Part shown: in pieces, positions 1 to 7,875 of the stretch
Layout of the letters: every line of letters starts with the position of its first letter
Numbering within the stretch: the stretch's first letter is position 1
From: Dyella_B sp035503745
Lineage (GTDB): Bacteria > Pseudomonadota > Gammaproteobacteria > Xanthomonadales > Rhodanobacteraceae
Length of the DNA stretch: 64,000 nucleotides
Direction of reading: 5' to 3'
Assembly: GCF_035503745.1 (NCBI RefSeq)
Contig: NZ_DATJTC010000035.1
Coordinates: 1 to 64,000, forward strand
Notes under the pieces: generated by a model
What the model was told of the DNA's origin: nothing
What the model saw: only the letters and a program-made list of their open reading frames with translations
Database searches by the model: none
Made by a program: the position numbers and the translations under genes

Positions 1-164
1 TTGCAAGCCCCCCTCAGCCGCGTCAGGCGGCGATCACGATCGGGCCGATCGTTTTTCATTGCCGCCATCATGCTTTCGCTGGGGCCTGATACAGAGAACC
101 CCGTGTTTCGTAAAACACGGGGTTCGTCAGCAGTCTGAGCCCGCCATGGAGGCGGGCTTTTTCA
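1..164. other. intergenic region downstream of speD, window edge
   Basis: No complete gene is seen. A minus-strand frame opens with ATG at 59 and runs off the left edge (begins MKNDRPDRDR). It has no clear ribosome-binding site, so it is only a possible gene start. The stretch carries two hairpins: a 12-bp perfect stem with a CGTA loop at 97-124, and a terminator at 138-162 that is listed separately. Confidence 0.4.
138..162 (+). terminator. rho-independent terminator
   Basis: An 8-bp stem AGCCCGCC/GGCGGGCT with loop ATGGA is followed directly by TTTTT. The T-run is on the plus strand, so it would stop a rightward transcript entering from beyond the left edge. It also lies just past the end of leftward speD and could act in both directions. 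Confidence 0.7.
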
Positions 165-950
165 TTACATCAGGTTGCGTCCGTGGAACAGCTCCTCGAT
201 CTCCCGCCGCAGCAGTTGCTCGATCTTCTGGCGTTCCTTGAACGATAGATCGTCGGCGTGCGCTTCAAACAGGTAGGTATCGAGGTCGAAGTCCTTGATG
301 TGCATTTTCGTGTGGAAAATGTTTTCCTGGTACACGTTCACATCGAACATTTCGTATTTCTGGCGGATGTGGCGCGCCAGGTAATCCTGCACCGAGTTGA
401 TCTTGTGGTCGATGAAATGCTTCTTGCCCTTCACGTCGCGGGTGAAGCCGCGCACGCGGTAGTCGCACACCACGATGTCGGACTCGAAACTGTCGATCAG
501 GTAGTTCAGTGCCTTCAACGGGGAAATCACGCCGCAGGTGGCAACATCGATGTCCGCGCGGAAGGTCGCGATGCCGTTGTGCGGGTGGGTTTCCGGGTAG
601 GTGTGGACAGTGATGTGGCTCTTGTCCATGTGCGCCACCACCGCCTCGGAGATGGTGTCGCGGCCCAGCTTTTCCACCACCGGCTCTTCGGAGATCAGGA
701 TGGTCACCGAGGCACCCTGGGGGTCGTAGTCCTGGCGGGCGACGTTAAGGATGTTCGCGCCGATGATTTCGGCCACGTCGGTGAGTATCTGGGTGAGACG
801 ATCGGCGTCATACTGCTCGTCGATGTACTCGATGTAACGCTGGCGCTGGTCTTCGGACACCGCATAGCAGATGTCGTAGATATTGAAGCTCAGGGCCTTG
901 GTAAGGTTGTTGAAGCCCTGCAGACGCAGGCGCGGGAGGGGTTTCACCAC
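165..950 (-). CDS. speD: S-adenosylmethionine decarboxylase proenzyme
   Basis: Makes decarboxylated AdoMet, the aminopropyl donor for spermidine. The protein (261 aa with the first GTG) matches the long bacterial class typified by E. coli SpeD (about 264 aa). The self-processing site is visible as DKSHITVH near residue 111, where the Lys-Ser bond is cleaved and the serine becomes the pyruvoyl cofactor. The open frame extends 100 codons further upstream, but that part lacks family similarity. The start is placed at the first of two tandem GTG codons (950), which has GGAG seven bases upstream; the second GTG at 947 is the alternative. The gene is divergent from clp across 258 bases. Confidence 0.93.
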   Translation of the reverse strand: MVKPLPRLRLQGFNNLTKALSFNIYDICYAVSEDQRQRYIEYIDEQYDADRLTQILTDVAEIIGANILNVARQDYDPQGASVTILISEEPVVEKLGRDTISEAVVAHMDKSHITVHTYPETHPHNGIATFRADIDVATCGVISPLKALNYLIDSFESDIVVCDYRVRGFTRDVKGKKHFIDHKINSVQDYLARHIRQKYEMFDVNVYQENIFHTKMHIKDFDLDTYLFEAHADDLSFKERQKIEQLLRREIEELFHGRNLM

Positions 951-1208
951 GGCGACACTCCATGGCCGGGTCACGGCCGACAGGTGAGGCGGGTTAGCTA
1001 CAAGGGTCCCCGCTGGATTGGAAAGGCATGCTGGACCCTTATCCTGCACGCCCCTTGTGTACGGACGATGGCAACTGTCACCATCCGGAGGATTGCGAAG
1101 TATGCGGCAAATTGGGTGAAAACTGAACCTTCGGGGCTCGCGCCGACTTTGCCATAATGAGAAAGTTGTCAGGGACGTGCGATTCCTGGCCGCTGGATGG
1201 GGCGGCCC

Positions 1209-1934
1209 ATGAACCAAACCAGCTTGGGGAAAATCTCTGTGGTGCAGCTGAAATATCAATTACAACAGGCTTTCGAGAAGTCACAGGCACCTCTCGGCTT
1301 CGCGCCCGACCCCGCCGCCATGGAACGTTTCCTTGGCCTGTGCCACCGCCGCCGCTATCCGGGCAAGACCGCCATCATCCGTCCGGGCGACCCGGCCAAC
1401 ACCCTTTATTACGTCATCGAAGGGTCGCTGGCCGTGTGTACCGAGGACGAACAGGGGCGCGAGCTGATCCTGGCCTATATCAGCCGCGGCCAGTTCATCG
1501 GCGAGATGGGCCTGTTCGTGGAGCAGGCGCAGCGCGAATCGATGGTGCGCACCCGTAGCGCCTGCGAGATGGCCGAAATCAGCTACGAACGCCTGTTCCA
1601 GCTGATGGAAGGCCCCCTGCGCGACGAATGCCCCAAGATCCTGTTCGCCATCGGCGCCCAGCTCACCCACCGCCTGCTGCGCACCTCGCGCCAGGTGAGC
1701 CGGATGGCCTTCATGGATGTGACCAACCGCATCTCCCGCACCCTCCTGGACCTGTGCCAGGAACCGGACGCGATGAGCCACCCGGAAGGCACCCAGATCC
1801 GCATTTCGCGCCAGGAAGTAAGCCGCATCGTGGGCTGCTCGCGCGAGATGGTCGGGCGCGTGCTCAAGCAGCTGGAAGAGCAAGGGATGATCGAGGTGTC
1901 CGGCAAGACCATCGTGGTGCGCGGCACCCGCTGA
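1209..1934 (+). CDS. clp: CRP-family transcriptional regulator Clp
   Basis: A global regulator of the CRP/FNR family with an N-terminal cyclic-nucleotide-binding beta-roll (about residues 30-130) and a C-terminal winged helix. The recognition helix reads SRQEVSRIVGCSREMVGRVLK. It closely resembles Clp of Xanthomonas, including HRRRYP, RPGDPANTLYYV and GEMGLF. In Xanthomonas Clp the glutamate in GEMGLF is linked to c-di-GMP rather than cAMP control; conservation here suggests the same, which is an inference. The ATG at 1209 is preferred over 1197 because GGGGCGG precedes it. A CATAAT -10-like box lies at about 1152. Confidence 0.9.
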   Translation: MNQTSLGKISVVQLKYQLQQAFEKSQAPLGFAPDPAAMERFLGLCHRRRYPGKTAIIRPGDPANTLYYVIEGSLAVCTEDEQGRELILAYISRGQFIGEMGLFVEQAQRESMVRTRSACEMAEISYERLFQLMEGPLRDECPKILFAIGAQLTHRLLRTSRQVSRMAFMDVTNRISRTLLDLCQEPDAMSHPEGTQIRISRQEVSRIVGCSREMVGRVLKQLEEQGMIEVSGKTIVVRGTR

Positions 1935-2132
1935 GGCCACTGCGTGGGATAAGGGCCTGGCGTGGCGAGGCGCTTCTCGTCCCGCCCCCCCGGGATACGC
2001 GGGGGAGCGCGTAGGAATGCACTGGGTATTTAGGGTAAGGACAAGGCCCAGGTGCGGGGCACGCCCGCCTCGGCCCCTCTGACTCAAAGCCCCGTTCGTG
2101 CGGAAGCATCGGGCAGGATGGCCGCTCCTCCC

Positions 2133-2160
2133 GCTCCCTCCCCCACCCCGGAGAGGGGGC
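2133..2160. repeat. GC-rich hairpin of a dispersed intergenic family
   Basis: A CTCCCTC...GAGAGGG hairpin lies between the convergent clp and the HAD phosphatase gene. Similar CCCTC/GAGGG hairpins occur near 7844, 16012, 18942 and 37300. It may help end transcription here, but it has no T-run. Nothing else is seen in 1935-2193. Confidence 0.4.
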
Positions 2161-2193
2161 AACGGCGTAACCCGCGAGCTTCCCAAGGCAAGA

Positions 2194-2895
2194 TCAGTAC
2201 CACTCCACGCGCGCGACCGGCCGCCCCAGCGCCTTTTCCACCCGCTTGCACAGCTTGAGCGAGCCATTCACCAGCACGGCCTGGTGCGCCTGCTTGAGCA
2301 TGGCAATGTCATGCACCGAATCGCCGTAGGCGACGCGCCAGCTTTTTATGCCCTTGGCAGCCAAACTTTGCACCTTGCGGCGTCCGATGTTGTGCACGGT
2401 GATGCGCATGCCCGACCAGCCGGGCCTGAACTGCGAGCCGATCACGCCCACTTCCGGCAGGCCGATCTGTGCCAGCAATCGCGCTGCCAGCGTCTGTTCG
2501 CAGCCGGTAACCACCACCACCTCGTCGCCCGCGGCCAGATGCTTGCGCAGGGCCTGCAGGCCATCGCGGCAGAACTGGCGCGGTCGGCGCACGACCTGCT
2601 CGGCGAACGCCTCGACCGCCTGCTGGTAACGCTTGGGGCTCATGCCAAACAGCGCCGCATGCACCAGCGCGCGCGCCGCCCACCAGCGCGAGAACACCCC
2701 GCACAGCAGCCACCACGGCGACGTCAGCAGCGCCAGCAGTTTGCACGGCAGCGAGCGCCGGTAGCGGTGGCGGATGAACATGCGGAAGGAATCGCCATGA
2801 AACAGCACGCCGTCGAAATCGAACAGCACCACACGCGACGCACTCGCCTGGGCGCCGGTAGGTTCCGGCGTGGCCGTCTTGTCCCCTGTCACCAT
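2194..2895 (-). CDS. HAD subfamily IB phosphatase (PgpC/SerB-like)
   Basis: A 233-aa HAD-superfamily hydrolase. Motif I is FDFDGVLFHGDSF near residue 27, motif II is VVVTG, the motif III lysine lies in GRRKVQ, and motif IV is YGDSVHD. This subfamily includes phosphoserine phosphatase and phosphatidylglycerophosphatase C. The positively charged, aromatic stretch after motif I (RHRYRRSLPCKLLALLTSPWW, shortened here to its key features) suggests membrane association, as in PgpC; the substrate is not determined by sequence. The ATG at 2895 starts five bases after the trpC stop, so it is co-transcribed with the trp genes. GTG at 2892 is an alternative start. Confidence 0.8.
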   Translation of the reverse strand: MVTGDKTATPEPTGAQASASRVVLFDFDGVLFHGDSFRMFIRHRYRRSLPCKLLALLTSPWWLLCGVFSRWWAARALVHAALFGMSPKRYQQAVEAFAEQVVRRPRQFCRDGLQALRKHLAAGDEVVVVTGCEQTLAARLLAQIGLPEVGVIGSQFRPGWSGMRITVHNIGRRKVQSLAAKGIKSWRVAYGDSVHDIAMLKQAHQAVLVNGSLKLCKRVEKALGRPVARVEWY

Positions 2896-2900
2896 GGTCG

Positions 2901-3695
2901 TCAGTTCGTGTTGAACAGCCGCTTCAGCTCCACGCCCGGATCGGGCGCGCGCATGAAAGCTTCGCCGACCAGGAAGGCGTTGATGCCGGCATCGCGCAGG
3001 CGTGCCACGTCGGCGGGCGTGTGGATGCCCGATTCGGCCACCAGCACGCGGTCGTATTCCATCAACTCCTGCAGCTCGATCGAGGTGTCGAGCGAGGTTT
3101 CGAAGGTGCGCAGGTTGCGATTGTTCACGCCGATCAGCGGCACCGGCAAAGCCTGCGCGCGCTCCATTTCCTCCGCGTCGTGCACTTCGCACAGCACGTC
3201 CAGGTCAAGCTCGGCGGCCAGCAGCGACAATTCCAGCAGATCGGCATCGCCGAGTGCCGCGACAATCAGCAGGATGCAGTCGGCGCCGATCGCGCGCGCC
3301 TCGTACACCTGGTAGGGATCGATCACGAAGTCCTTGCGCAGCACCGGCAACGAGCATGCCGCGCGCGCCTGCTGCAGGAAGTCCTCGCAGCCGTGGAAAA
3401 AGTCCTTGTCGGTAAGCACCGAAAGGCAGGCCGCTCCGGCCATTTCGTAGCTGCGCGCGATCGCGGCCGGGTCGAACTCCGGGCGGATGACGCCCTTGCT
3501 CGGGCTGGCCTTCTTCACTTCGGCGATGACGGCGGGCAAACCGGCGGCGATCTTCGCCTCGATCGCGGCGGAAAAGCCGCGCGTATCGGGCATGTCGGCC
3601 GCGCGCGCCGATAGCTCTTTGAGCGGCAATTTAGTGCTGCGCTCGGCAAGCTCTTCCGCCTTGCGAGCAAGGATGCGTTGCAGGATGTCGGTCAT
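2901..3695 (-). CDS. trpC: indole-3-glycerol phosphate synthase
   Basis: Ring closure of carboxyphenylamino-deoxyribulose phosphate in tryptophan synthesis. The 264-aa protein is a monofunctional TrpC with family motifs IAEVKKASPSKG, LSVLTDKDFF, PVLRKDFV and VAESGI. These carry the catalytic lysines and glutamates of the (beta/alpha)8 barrel. It is not fused to TrpF. The ATG at 3695 fits the family length; the 56-codon upstream extension of the frame is not family-like. It lies 58 bases downstream of trpD and five bases before the HAD phosphatase start. Confidence 0.95.
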   Translation of the reverse strand: MTDILQRILARKAEELAERSTKLPLKELSARAADMPDTRGFSAAIEAKIAAGLPAVIAEVKKASPSKGVIRPEFDPAAIARSYEMAGAACLSVLTDKDFFHGCEDFLQQARAACSLPVLRKDFVIDPYQVYEARAIGADCILLIVAALGDADLLELSLLAAELDLDVLCEVHDAEEMERAQALPVPLIGVNNRNLRTFETSLDTSIELQELMEYDRVLVAESGIHTPADVARLRDAGINAFLVGEAFMRAPDPGVELKRLFNTN

Positions 3696-3753
3696 GGGCT
3701 TGCAGTCAACAGGGAGCGGGTGAAACGCAGGAGCCGGGAATTTTACGCGCCTT

Positions 3754-4809
3754 TCACGCCGTAGTATCGGCGAGTCGGCGCGTGGTTGCCACGAACATTT
3801 CCATCTTGGCGTGGGCAGCGCCACTGGCGATGGTGGCCCGCGCCAGCTCGATACCGCTACCAATGGACCCGGCCAGGCCGCAGGTATAGAGGGCGGCGCC
3901 CGCGTTCAGGCAGACGATGTCGTGCGGCACGCCGTGCCGGTCCTGCAGCGCATCGAGCAGCATCGCCTTGGATTGGGCCGCGTCATCGACCCGCAGGTTG
4001 CGGCTGGAGGCCATGGCAAGGCCAAAATCCTCCGGCTCGATCTCGTACTCGTGCACTTGGCCATTGCGCAGCTCGCCCACCAGGGTGGCCGCGCCCAGCG
4101 AGATCTCGTCCATGCCGTCGCGACCCCACACCACCATCGCGTGATGGGCGCCCAGCGCCTGCAGCGCGCGGACCTGGATACCGACCAGGTCCGGATGGAA
4201 CACGCCCATCAGGATGTTCGGCGCGCCCGCCGGATTGGTCAGCGGCCCAAGGATGTTGAACAGCGTGCGCACGCCCATTTCCTTGCGCACCGGGGCCACG
4301 ATTTTCATGGCCGGATGATGGTTGGGCGCGTACATGAAACCGATGTCGGTCTGGGCCATGCACTGGGCCACCTGGGCCGGGCTCAGCTCGATGCACGCGC
4401 CCAGAGCCTCCAGCACGTCCGCGCTGCCGGACTTGGACGACACGCTGCGCCCGCCGTGCTTGGCGATGCGCGCACCCGCCGCCGCCGCGACGAACATCGA
4501 GGCGGTGGAAATGTTGAAGCTGGAGGCGCCGTCGCCGCCGGTACCGACGATGTCGATGAAGTGCGGATGCGGCGGCGCATCCACCTTGGCCGACAGTTCG
4601 CGCATCACCCGCGCCGCGCCGGTGATCTCGCCGACCGTTTCTTTCTTTACGCGCAGGCCCGTGATGATCGCGGCGGTCATCAGCGGGCTCACTTCGCCGT
4701 TCATGATCTGCCGCATCAGGGCGATCATTTCATCGTGGAAAATTTCGCGATGCTCGATCGTGCGCTGCAGCGCCTGCTGGGGCGTGATGGTGATGGCCCG
4801 CCCGGTCAT
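3754..4809 (-). CDS. trpD: anthranilate phosphoribosyltransferase
   Basis: Joins anthranilate to PRPP. The 351-aa protein has the signature motifs DIVGTGGDGASSFNIST, KHGGRSVSSKSGSADVLE and FNILGPLTNPA. These are the pyrophosphate and anthranilate sites. ATG (4809-4807) overlaps the trpG stop in an ATGA, which indicates translational coupling with the glutaminase subunit gene. Confidence 0.96.
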   Translation of the reverse strand: MTGRAITITPQQALQRTIEHREIFHDEMIALMRQIMNGEVSPLMTAAIITGLRVKKETVGEITGAARVMRELSAKVDAPPHPHFIDIVGTGGDGASSFNISTASMFVAAAAGARIAKHGGRSVSSKSGSADVLEALGACIELSPAQVAQCMAQTDIGFMYAPNHHPAMKIVAPVRKEMGVRTLFNILGPLTNPAGAPNILMGVFHPDLVGIQVRALQALGAHHAMVVWGRDGMDEISLGAATLVGELRNGQVHEYEIEPEDFGLAMASSRNLRVDDAAQSKAMLLDALQDRHGVPHDIVCLNAGAALYTCGLAGSIGSGIELARATIASGAAHAKMEMFVATTRRLADTTA

Positions 4810-5405
4810 GCCGCGAGGCTTTGCAGCGGCAGGCCCAGGAAATTGCGCAGCAAGTCGTGGCCGTACTGGGTGAGGATGGATTCGGGATGGAACTGCACGC
4901 CCTCGACCGCCAGCGTCTTGTGGCGCAGGCCCATGATCTCGTCGATGCTGCCATCCGCATGCTCGGTCCAGGCGGTGACCTCCAGGCAATCGGGCAGCGA
5001 GGACTGCTCCACCACCAGCGAGTGGTAGCGCGTGGCCTCGAACGGATCGGGCAGCCCCGCAAACACACCCTGGCCGCGATGGCGCACCGGAGACGTTTTG
5101 CCGTGCATGATCTGCTTGGCGCGAATCACCTTGCCGCCAAACGCCTGGCCGATGGCCTGATGGCCCAGGCACACCCCGAACACGGGAATCTCGCCGCCCA
5201 GTTCGGTGAGCACGTCCAGCGAGATCCCCGCGTCGTCCGGCGTGCCGGGACCGGGCGAAATCATGATGTGCGACGGCCGCAGCGCGCGGATGCCGGCGAT
5301 ATCGAGCGCGTCATTGCGCACCACCTTCACCTCTTGTCCCAACTCGCCCAGGTACTGCACGAGGTTGAAGGTGAAGCTGTCGTAATTGTCGATCATCAAC
5401 AACAT
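4806..5405 (-). CDS. trpG: anthranilate synthase glutamine amidotransferase subunit
   Basis: Class I glutamine amidotransferase (199 aa) supplying ammonia to TrpE. The nucleophile is in GVCLGHQ and the His-Glu pair in GVQFHPES; the oxyanion motif is ISPGPGTPDDAG. It may also serve PabB, as amphibolic TrpG/PabA proteins do. It overlaps trpD by four bases. A 125-base gap separates it from the upstream chorismate-lyase-like gene, and nothing certain is seen in that gap. Confidence 0.95.
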   Translation of the reverse strand: MLLMIDNYDSFTFNLVQYLGELGQEVKVVRNDALDIAGIRALRPSHIMISPGPGTPDDAGISLDVLTELGGEIPVFGVCLGHQAIGQAFGGKVIRAKQIMHGKTSPVRHRGQGVFAGLPDPFEATRYHSLVVEQSSLPDCLEVTAWTEHADGSIDEIMGLRHKTLAVEGVQFHPESILTQYGHDLLRNFLGLPLQSLAA

Positions 5406-5530
5406 GGCTGTCTCACTTGCCAGGCCAGTTCATGGGGAGGGGCTTGAAAATGATACCGCCGCCCCGCCGGCCGGCATATGCCCATCGGGAATTAACAGGA
5501 GCCGGACGCGCCACGCCTCAACCTTGTCGG

Positions 5531-6205
5531 TCAAGGGCGTGCAAGCACCCGGCGGGTATAGCTTTCGACCACCAGGCTGAAAGGCTGGTTGTTGCCGGTG
5601 TAAAGCACGGCGCGGTGTTGCAGCACGTGGTCGGGAATCGCCAAAAGCTGGTTGGCGGCAGGCGGCAAGGGGGTGCCGCTGTCCCAGCCTTCCGGCAAGG
5701 GCGACCAGAGCAGTTCGGCCGACAGCGTCTGGCGGCGGAAGTGCAGCGGCTGCACGACCTTGCCGAACGGGATGTCGGAGTTGTCCAACTGCTTGTTCAT
5801 GTCGGGGGTGAGGCGTGCGGGCACGTACCAGTTGTCCGCGTCCGACAGCACCACACCGCCGCAGCTAAGCGCCACGCGGCGATAGCGCACGGGCTCGTCC
5901 GGGCCGATGCCGAGCAAGGCGCGTGCGCCCTCGGGCAGCGGCTTGTCCGCACCGTGCACGCGTTGCGCAATCACCTTCGCCTGCGGCGCAAGATGGTGCG
6001 CGCCGCACCATCGTTCCAGCGTCAGCGTTGCGCTTGGATGGCTGAGCAGTTGCGCATTGAGCGTCTGCAATTCCGCCAAGGCCTGCGTGCGGGCGAGCGG
6101 CGTATCCGGCCAGCCTTGCGACGCATCGCGCGCGGATAACGACGATGTGCATGCCAGCATCGACATGACGGCCAGATAGCCAAAACGAACACGGTTACGC
6201 GGCAT
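5531..6205 (-). CDS. exported chorismate lyase-like protein
   Basis: A 224-aa protein with an N-terminal export signal (hydrophobic residues about 7-24). MLAC at 16-19 resembles a weak lipobox; cleavage after SLSA is the alternative. The body resembles the UbiC/chorismate-lyase fold: a WCGAHHLAP segment, YRRVALSCGGVVLSDADNWYVPA, a central HFRRQTL arginine strand and C-terminal HRAVLYTGNNQPFSLVVE. It starts three bases after the trpE stop, so it is coupled to trpE. Whether it acts on chorismate is unknown; an exported location would be odd for a soluble chorismate enzyme. The family assignment is by eye. Confidence 0.65.
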   Translation of the reverse strand: MPRNRVRFGYLAVMSMLACTSSLSARDASQGWPDTPLARTQALAELQTLNAQLLSHPSATLTLERWCGAHHLAPQAKVIAQRVHGADKPLPEGARALLGIGPDEPVRYRRVALSCGGVVLSDADNWYVPARLTPDMNKQLDNSDIPFGKVVQPLHFRRQTLSAELLWSPLPEGWDSGTPLPPAANQLLAIPDHVLQHRAVLYTGNNQPFSLVVESYTRRVLARP

Positions 6206-6208
6206 GAC

Positions 6209-7699
6209 TCAAAGTCCTTTCGCAGCCTGCGCCACGGCGCGGAACAGCGCCCGGCCCTTGTTCATCGTCTCTTCCCATTCGCACGCCGGATCGGAGTCGT
6301 AGACGATGCCCGCGCCCGCCTGCACGTGGAGGCGGCCGTTCTGGATTACTGCCGTGCGAATGGCGATGGCGGTGTCCGCATCGCCCCACCAGCCGATCCA
6401 GCCAATCGCGCCGGCGTAGATGTTGCGCTTGTAGGGTTCGAGCTCCTGGATGATCTCGATGGCGCGGATCTTCGGCGCGCCGCTCAGCGTGCCGGCCGGG
6501 AAGGTGGCTTTGAGCACGTCCATGTAGCTGAGGTTCGGCCTGGCGTTGCCCTGCACCTGCGAGACGATGTGCATGACGTGCGAATAGCGTTCGACCACGA
6601 ACGATTCGCTCACCTCGACCGTGCCCGTTTCGCTGATGCGGCCGATGTCGTTGCGCCCAAGGTCGATAAGCATCACGTGCTCGGCGCGTTCTTTCGGATC
6701 GGCCAGCAATTCGGCTTCGAGCGCGCGGTCCTCCTCCTCGGTGGCGCCGCGCTTGCGCGTGCCGGCGAGCGGACGCACCACGACTTTGCCGTCCTTCATG
6801 CGCGCGAGGATTTCCGGGGAGGAACCGACGATCTGCGTATCGCCCAGGTCGACGAAATACATGTACGGCGAGGGGTTCATCGCGCGCAGCGCGCGGTAGA
6901 CGTCCACCGGCCGTGCGTTGAAACCCACGCTCAGGCGTTGCGAGGGCACCACCTGGAAGATATCGCCGGCGCGGATGTACTCCTTGGCGCGCTCGACCAT
7001 CGCTTCGAATTCTTCGCGCGTGAAGGAGGATTTGAAATCGCTCTCGTTGAGCGCGGTCGACTGCGTAAGCTGCGGGTAGGAAGCGCCGCCCTGGCGCAGG
7101 CGGTGCGTGAGGGCGTCCAGGCGGCGCTGGGCATGCGCATAGGCCTGCGGCTGGGCGGGATCGGCGTGCACGATCAGGTACAGGCGGCCCTTGAGGTTGT
7201 CGAAAACCGCCACCTCTTCGGCCAGCATCAGCAACACGTCCGGCGTGCCCAGTTCGTCCGGGCGATCCCACCGCGCCAGGCGCGGCTCGATGTAGCCGAT
7301 GGTCTCGAAGCCGAAATAACCCACCAGGCCACCGCTGAACGCAGGCAGCTGCGGCAGGCGCGGCACGTCGAACTGCTGGCGCAACGCCTCGATTTCAGCG
7401 AGCGGATCGTCCAGGTGGCGCCGCTCGATCACCTCGCCGGCCTCTTCCACTTCCAGCTCGTGGCCACGCAGGCGATACACGCGCCGGGCCGGCAGGCCGA
7501 TGATCGAATAGCGCCCCCAGGTCGCGCCGCCCTCGACCGATTCGAACAGGAAGGTGTAGGGACCGTCGGCCAGCTTCAGGTAGACCGACAGCGGCGTGTC
7601 CAGGTCGGAGAACACTTCGCGCACCAACGGGATACGAGTGTGCCCTTGCGCGGCCAGCGCATCGAATTCGTCGCGAGAAATCACGTGGGGGAAATCCAT
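6209..7699 (-). CDS. trpE: anthranilate synthase component I
   Basis: Converts chorismate to anthranilate with TrpG ammonia. The 496-aa protein has the TrpE N-terminal region and the chorismate-binding C-terminal domain: VVPSQRLS, GSSPEILAR, RPLAGTRKRG, HVMLIDLGRND and FPAGTLSGAPK. The ATG at 7699 matches family length; no good Shine-Dalgarno precedes it. No Trp-rich leader peptide or classic attenuator is visible in the 176 bases upstream. It begins the leftward trp operon. Confidence 0.96.
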   Translation of the reverse strand: MDFPHVISRDEFDALAAQGHTRIPLVREVFSDLDTPLSVYLKLADGPYTFLFESVEGGATWGRYSIIGLPARRVYRLRGHELEVEEAGEVIERRHLDDPLAEIEALRQQFDVPRLPQLPAFSGGLVGYFGFETIGYIEPRLARWDRPDELGTPDVLLMLAEEVAVFDNLKGRLYLIVHADPAQPQAYAHAQRRLDALTHRLRQGGASYPQLTQSTALNESDFKSSFTREEFEAMVERAKEYIRAGDIFQVVPSQRLSVGFNARPVDVYRALRAMNPSPYMYFVDLGDTQIVGSSPEILARMKDGKVVVRPLAGTRKRGATEEEDRALEAELLADPKERAEHVMLIDLGRNDIGRISETGTVEVSESFVVERYSHVMHIVSQVQGNARPNLSYMDVLKATFPAGTLSGAPKIRAIEIIQELEPYKRNIYAGAIGWIGWWGDADTAIAIRTAVIQNGRLHVQAGAGIVYDSDPACEWEETMNKGRALFRAVAQAAKGL

Positions 7700-7843
7700 T
7701 GGGTGAAGCGTAGGAGGGGGATTGTATAGGGATGGGCGATCAATGCTCGCGTGGAACGGCTTCTTTCCCTGCCGGGGGAGGCCGGGGAAGGGTCGCACGA
7801 GCGTGCCGCACGGCGGATGGGCTTGGCTCCGCCTTGACCCTCC

Positions 7844-7860
7844 CCCTGCTGCACGCAGGG
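7844..7860. repeat. GC-rich hairpin between pdsS-like gene and trpE
   Basis: CCCTGC-TGCAC-GCAGGG is a perfect 6-bp hairpin just past the kinase stop. The same core CTGCTGCACGC recurs at about 37304 upstream of the E2 gene, within a longer stem. It probably helps end the kinase operon. The rest of 7700-7875 holds no recognised element. Confidence 0.4.
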
Positions 7861-7875
7861 AAACGTATGTACCGG

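Noticed and set aside
1..59. Start of a leftward gene (MKNDRPDRDR...)
   Set aside because: Only 19 codons are visible, with no ribosome-binding site or recognisable family.
3811..5028. 405-codon plus-strand frame opposite trpD and trpG
   Set aside because: Shadow of well-matched trp genes; no ribosome-binding site or family similarity.
6326..7729. 467-codon plus-strand frame opposite trpE
   Set aside because: Shadow frame; trpE motifs are complete on the other strand.
7700..7875. trp attenuator or leader peptide upstream of trpE
   Set aside because: No short frame with clustered Trp codons and no terminator/antiterminator pair ending in T-run was found.
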